A stretch of DNA of 7,654 nt from Chloroflexota bacterium (GTDB lineage: Bacteria > Chloroflexota > Dormibacteria > CF-121), in the NCBI GenBank assembly GCA_005880605.1, contig VBIS01000015.1, positions 1-7,654 of the forward strand. The letters are read 5' to 3'. Below are positions 5,127 to 7,654 of this stretch, one piece after another (the stretch's first letter is position 1; each line of letters begins with the position of its first letter). Position numbers and translations under genes: made by a program. The notes beneath the pieces were generated by a model. The model saw only the letters and a list, made by a program, of their open reading frames with translations, searched no databases and was not told where the DNA came from.

Positions 5127-7654
5127 GTGAGGCTAGACGTACGTCACCGGCTGAAGCCGCCATCTTCGCCCGCCGAGATCCTGGCGCGCCATGCCTGGAA
5201 GCTCGGGCTGGGTGTCGTGGTGGCCGTGCTCCTTACCGCTCGGGGCGCCGGCCCTGTGTACACGCACCCGCACGGGTTTCCGGCCAGCGTGGTCGCGACC
5301 AGTGTGCCCTGTGGCGACATCAAGCTCGATGCCGGCAGCGCCGACACCGCCACCTGGACCGCCACCAGCAGTCCCTACGGGACGGGCAGCCCCTACATCC
5401 TGCCGCACAACGATCCGAATCTCCCCACGACCGACCCCAACAACCCGAATTGCCTGACGGTCGCCAACGCGGCCGACGAGGTCCATGTTCCCGCCGGCGT
5501 CAAGCTCGTGATCGATGGCAGCCAGGGTCCGGTCCAGATCTTTTCACACGGCACTGGGATCTTCGTCAACGGCGGTCAACTCAAGACCATCGGTACCGAT
5601 GCGTTGAACACGGTCGTCTTCGATGCAGAACCAGACGTCGCATCCTGGGACGGCATCGATGTCAGTGCCGCCGACCCTGCGCACCGCGGCAACGCGTCGT
5701 TGTCGTTTGTCAGCATTCAGCATGCGCTGACCGCGATCGCGATCACCAGTGGCGCCACGTCGTCGCCCGATAACGCCAGCTATGGGCTCACCGTTCGCAA
5801 CAGCGGTATCGGCCCGTCGTATTTCGACGGGATCGACGCCACCAACACCCCGATCCTCTTGTCGGGCCGCGTCGACCCACTGACGCTGCGACCGGACGGC
5901 CAGTTCGGCACCCTGAACAACATCGGTTCCCAGGGAATCAAGGTGACCTACGATCCCGCCCAGCCCAACTATCCGGCGAGCATTCCCGACAAGGCGCTCG
6001 ATGTCGAGAACATGACATTTGGCAGCTCGGTGCCGTTCGGGGAAACCACCTGCCTGCCGCTGCAGCCATGCGCGGCGGGATCGATTGGCAACGACGCGAT
6101 CCAGGGTAACTTCGTCACCGGCCAGCCTCCCATCAAGCTGGACAACAACAGCTTCTTCCGCGCTGGGTCGTACGGCCTGGACCTGGCCAACGCGAACAAC
6201 CCCACGATCACCAACAACGTCTTCACCTGCAACGGGAGCGGATCACCCAAGCCGGTGATCAGTTGTGTCGGAAGTGGCCTGCGTTATCCCGCCATCTATG
6301 TAGGCGGCGTGACGAACCTCAAGGTTGGCACCGGTGGCCTCAACAACAATACTGGTCAACAAAACGGCCTCGATGCGATCGGCCTCAATGGCCAGGTGGT
6401 TTCAGATCTGGCCTGGCAGACGCCAACTAACGATGCCAACGCGCCATCGCCCGTTCACCTACCCCATGCCCTGGGCTATGTCGTCGCCAACGGCGATCTG
6501 CAGCTCGTCAACTCGAAGCTGACCGTAAAGGATGGCGATGTGGTCAAGGTGAAGGGCGGCGCCATCCTCATCAGCAACGGCAGCCTCGACGCCAGCACTG
6601 CCGGGTTGAAGACCTTCACCAGCTTGCGCGACAACACAGTTGGTCTGCAGGCCTGTCCGTCGGTCTTCGTTCAGAGCTGTCCTTCGCCGCTTCCGGCGAA
6701 TGAATGGATCGGCATCAACCTGGTCGGCAGTACGGGCCGTATCGCCAACGCCAGCATTTTGTTCCCCACCAAGGCGATCGACATCAGCGGTGCCCAGGCC
6801 TCGCTGATCGGGCCCGATGGGGGTTCCTATGGTCTGGTGGTCAGCAACAGCCGCCTGGGGCCGACGTTCTCCGACAGCATCGCGGTCAACGCGACGCCGG
6901 TCTACATCAGTGCGAGCAAGTTCTGTCGCATCGACACGATTACCACCGATCTCAATTACCTGCAGTGCACGGGAGCGGGCCCCGGTGATCACGGGATCAA
7001 CGCGAGCTACACGGGGACTCCGCGGCCGTTGGCCGGGGGCGGACTCAAACTTCTCGGCAACGACTTCCAGGGCAGCACCAATGAGGCCATCCTCGGGACG
7101 GCGCTCGGCGGGAGGCGAGTCGATATTGAGAACGACACGGTTGAGGGAGCCGGTACCTACGGCATGCACCTCGTCGCTGCCGACGACCTGAAGCTGCTCG
7201 GGAATAGTGTGACCGGTAGCGGCATCGGCAACCCGGCAAATACGACCACCTATGCCGCGATCTACCTGGACGGCATCAGTAAAGGCGACTTCAGCAGCCT
7301 GATCAGCGCCAATACCGGGACCGGCAACGGCCTCGACGCGATTGCATTCCATGGGTCGACCGCCGACGGAAAGCCGCTCAAGTGGAAGACGGTGGGAGCC
7401 AGCAGTGCCCTCGGCTATCTCGTCGACGGAGACCTGGCCGTCAATGGCGACCTGACGCTGGCCGCCAACGACTACGCGCCGGTGCTCGGTGGGGCGATCA
7501 CGATCAATAACGGCACCTTCACAGCGACCAGCGCGGCGCTCAGCAGTCTCAAGGAGCAAGCGCCACATCTGCCCAGTTGTGGCTCGGTGTTTGTTCCCAG
7601 GATCTCCGGGGTGTGCCCGGCTGTGGGTCCCGGCGACTGGACAGGTCTCAGCCT
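5127..7654 (+). CDS. Exported right-handed parallel beta-helix protein, 3' end outside window
   Basis: One frame stays open from here to the window edge, giving about 842 visible residues and no stop. The N terminus has a basic segment (RHRLKPP; RHAWK) then a hydrophobic stretch GLGVVVAVLLTA (27-38), consistent with a signal peptide or anchor; no lipobox is seen. The rest is rich in Asn, Gly, Ser, Thr and short beta-strand rungs such as LDNNSF, ITNNVFTCNG, LKLLGNDFQG and VDIENDTVEG, typical of parallel beta-helix repeats. Rungs like KVKGGAILISNGSLDAS followed by FTS and a W-x-G-I motif recur in beta-helix surface proteins. Long internal repeats are listed separately. Function is unknown: adhesin, polysaccharide-acting enzyme or structural surface protein are possible, and no catalytic motif is evident. 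GTG at 5127 was chosen for its upstream purine run; GTG 5106 and TTG 5091 are alternatives, with an in-frame stop at 5085. Confidence 0.82.
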   Translation, partial: MRLDVRHRLKPPSSPAEILARHAWKLGLGVVVAVLLTARGAGPVYTHPHGFPASVVATSVPCGDIKLDAGSADTATWTATSSPYGTGSPYILPHNDPNLPTTDPNNPNCLTVANAADEVHVPAGVKLVIDGSQGPVQIFSHGTGIFVNGGQLKTIGTDALNTVVFDAEPDVASWDGIDVSAADPAHRGNASLSFVSIQHALTAIAITSGATSSPDNASYGLTVRNSGIGPSYFDGIDATNTPILLSGRVDPLTLRPDGQFGTLNNIGSQGIKVTYDPAQPNYPASIPDKALDVENMTFGSSVPFGETTCLPLQPCAAGSIGNDAIQGNFVTGQPPIKLDNNSFFRAGSYGLDLANANNPTITNNVFTCNGSGSPKPVISCVGSGLRYPAIYVGGVTNLKVGTGGLNNNTGQQNGLDAIGLNGQVVSDLAWQTPTNDANAPSPVHLPHALGYVVANGDLQLVNSKLTVKDGDVVKVKGGAILISNGSLDASTAGLKTFTSLRDNTVGLQACPSVFVQSCPSPLPANEWIGINLVGSTGRIANASILFPTKAIDISGAQASLIGPDGGSYGLVVSNSRLGPTFSDSIAVNATPVYISASKFCRIDTITTDLNYLQCTGAGPGDHGINASYTGTPRPLAGGGLKLLGNDFQGSTNEAILGTALGGRRVDIENDTVEGAGTYGMHLVAADDLKLLGNSVTGSGIGNPANTTTYAAIYLDGISKGDFSSLISANTGTGNGLDAIAFHGSTADGKPLKWKTVGASSALGYLVDGDLAVNGDLTLAANDYAPVLGGAITINNGTFTATSAALSSLKEQAPHLPSCGSVFVPRISGVCPAVGPGDWTGLS
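5646..6704 (+). repeat. Beta-helix long repeat, unit 1 (about 353 residues)
   Basis: The unit runs from WDGID to just before WIGIN. Landmarks shared with unit 2, in the same order, are ASYGLTVRNSGIGPSYFD (Tyr codon 5781), the LDNNSF/ITNNVF rungs, YPAIYVGG (Tyr codon 6285), NGLDAIGLNG and HALGYVVANGDLQL. It ends in the Cys pair of CPSVFVQSC before the next W-x-G-I. The repeat is at protein level; the DNA has clearly diverged. Confidence 0.7.
6705..7637 (+). repeat. Beta-helix long repeat, unit 2 (about 311 residues)
   Basis: The unit runs from WIGIN to just before WTGLS at 7638, where a third unit appears to begin. It repeats GSYGLVVSNSRLGPTFSD (Tyr codon 6828), rungs LKLLGNDF and LKLLGNSV, YAAIYLDG (Tyr codon 7251), NGLDAIAFHG, SALGYLVDGDLAVNGDL and the Cys-containing CGSVFVPRISGVC. 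It is about 40 residues shorter than unit 1, with the loss mostly before the YAAIY landmark. Confidence 0.7.

Noticed and set aside
6459..7568. A 369-codon - strand frame opposite the beta-helix gene
   Set aside because: Its composition is Arg/Val/Gly-rich with no domain, and it mirrors the codon structure of the + strand beta-helix gene, whose repeats and signal-like start are convincing.

Overview
The window is high-GC, densely packed bacterial DNA with no RNA genes, insertion sequences or CRISPR. It holds five genes with clear family signatures. The organism cannot be fixed from this sequence. High GC, GTG starts, a probable leaderless promoter and a large multi-domain HD-GYP protein would suit a soil or environmental Chloroflexota, Dormibacterota or Actinomycetota-type bacterium, but that is a weak inference.

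Left block (1-1432, + strand): a three-gene operon with overlapping stops and starts encodes a cysteine-free ArsR-family winged-helix regulator, a PhnB-like VOC protein and an SRPBCC/AHSA1-like protein. A consensus-like promoter (TTGACA, 18 bp, TAATAT) lies so close to the regulator's ATG that the transcript is probably leaderless. A perfect 10-bp palindrome between the promoter hexamers is the obvious candidate autoregulatory operator.

Middle block: a ferritin-like protein of the iminophenyl-pyruvate dimer synthase (VioB/RebD N-terminal) type lies on the - strand. Its 3' end overlaps the SRPBCC gene tail-to-tail by 14 bp. It diverges from a 718-residue membrane protein on the + strand, which has about six transmembrane helices, then HD-GYP, GAF and a degenerate GGDEF domain. 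The HD-GYP part looks catalytically competent for c-di-GMP hydrolysis. The GGDEF signature is altered (IGDDF) while the RxxD inhibitory-site motif is kept, so the C-terminal domain is more likely a sensor than a cyclase.

Right block (5127 to the window end): an exported, Asn/Gly/Ser/Thr-rich, probable right-handed parallel beta-helix protein runs off the window. It is missed by ORF callers that need a stop codon. It contains a long-period internal duplication: two units of about 353 and 311 residues and the start of a third. It may be a surface or extracellular protein, and it lies 155 bp downstream of the c-di-GMP protein on the same strand with its own candidate promoter.

Nothing here is a clearly new defence or mobile system. 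The most interesting items are the leaderless operator/promoter of the ArsR operon, the HD-GYP–GAF–degenerate GGDEF architecture, and the long-period beta-helix protein.
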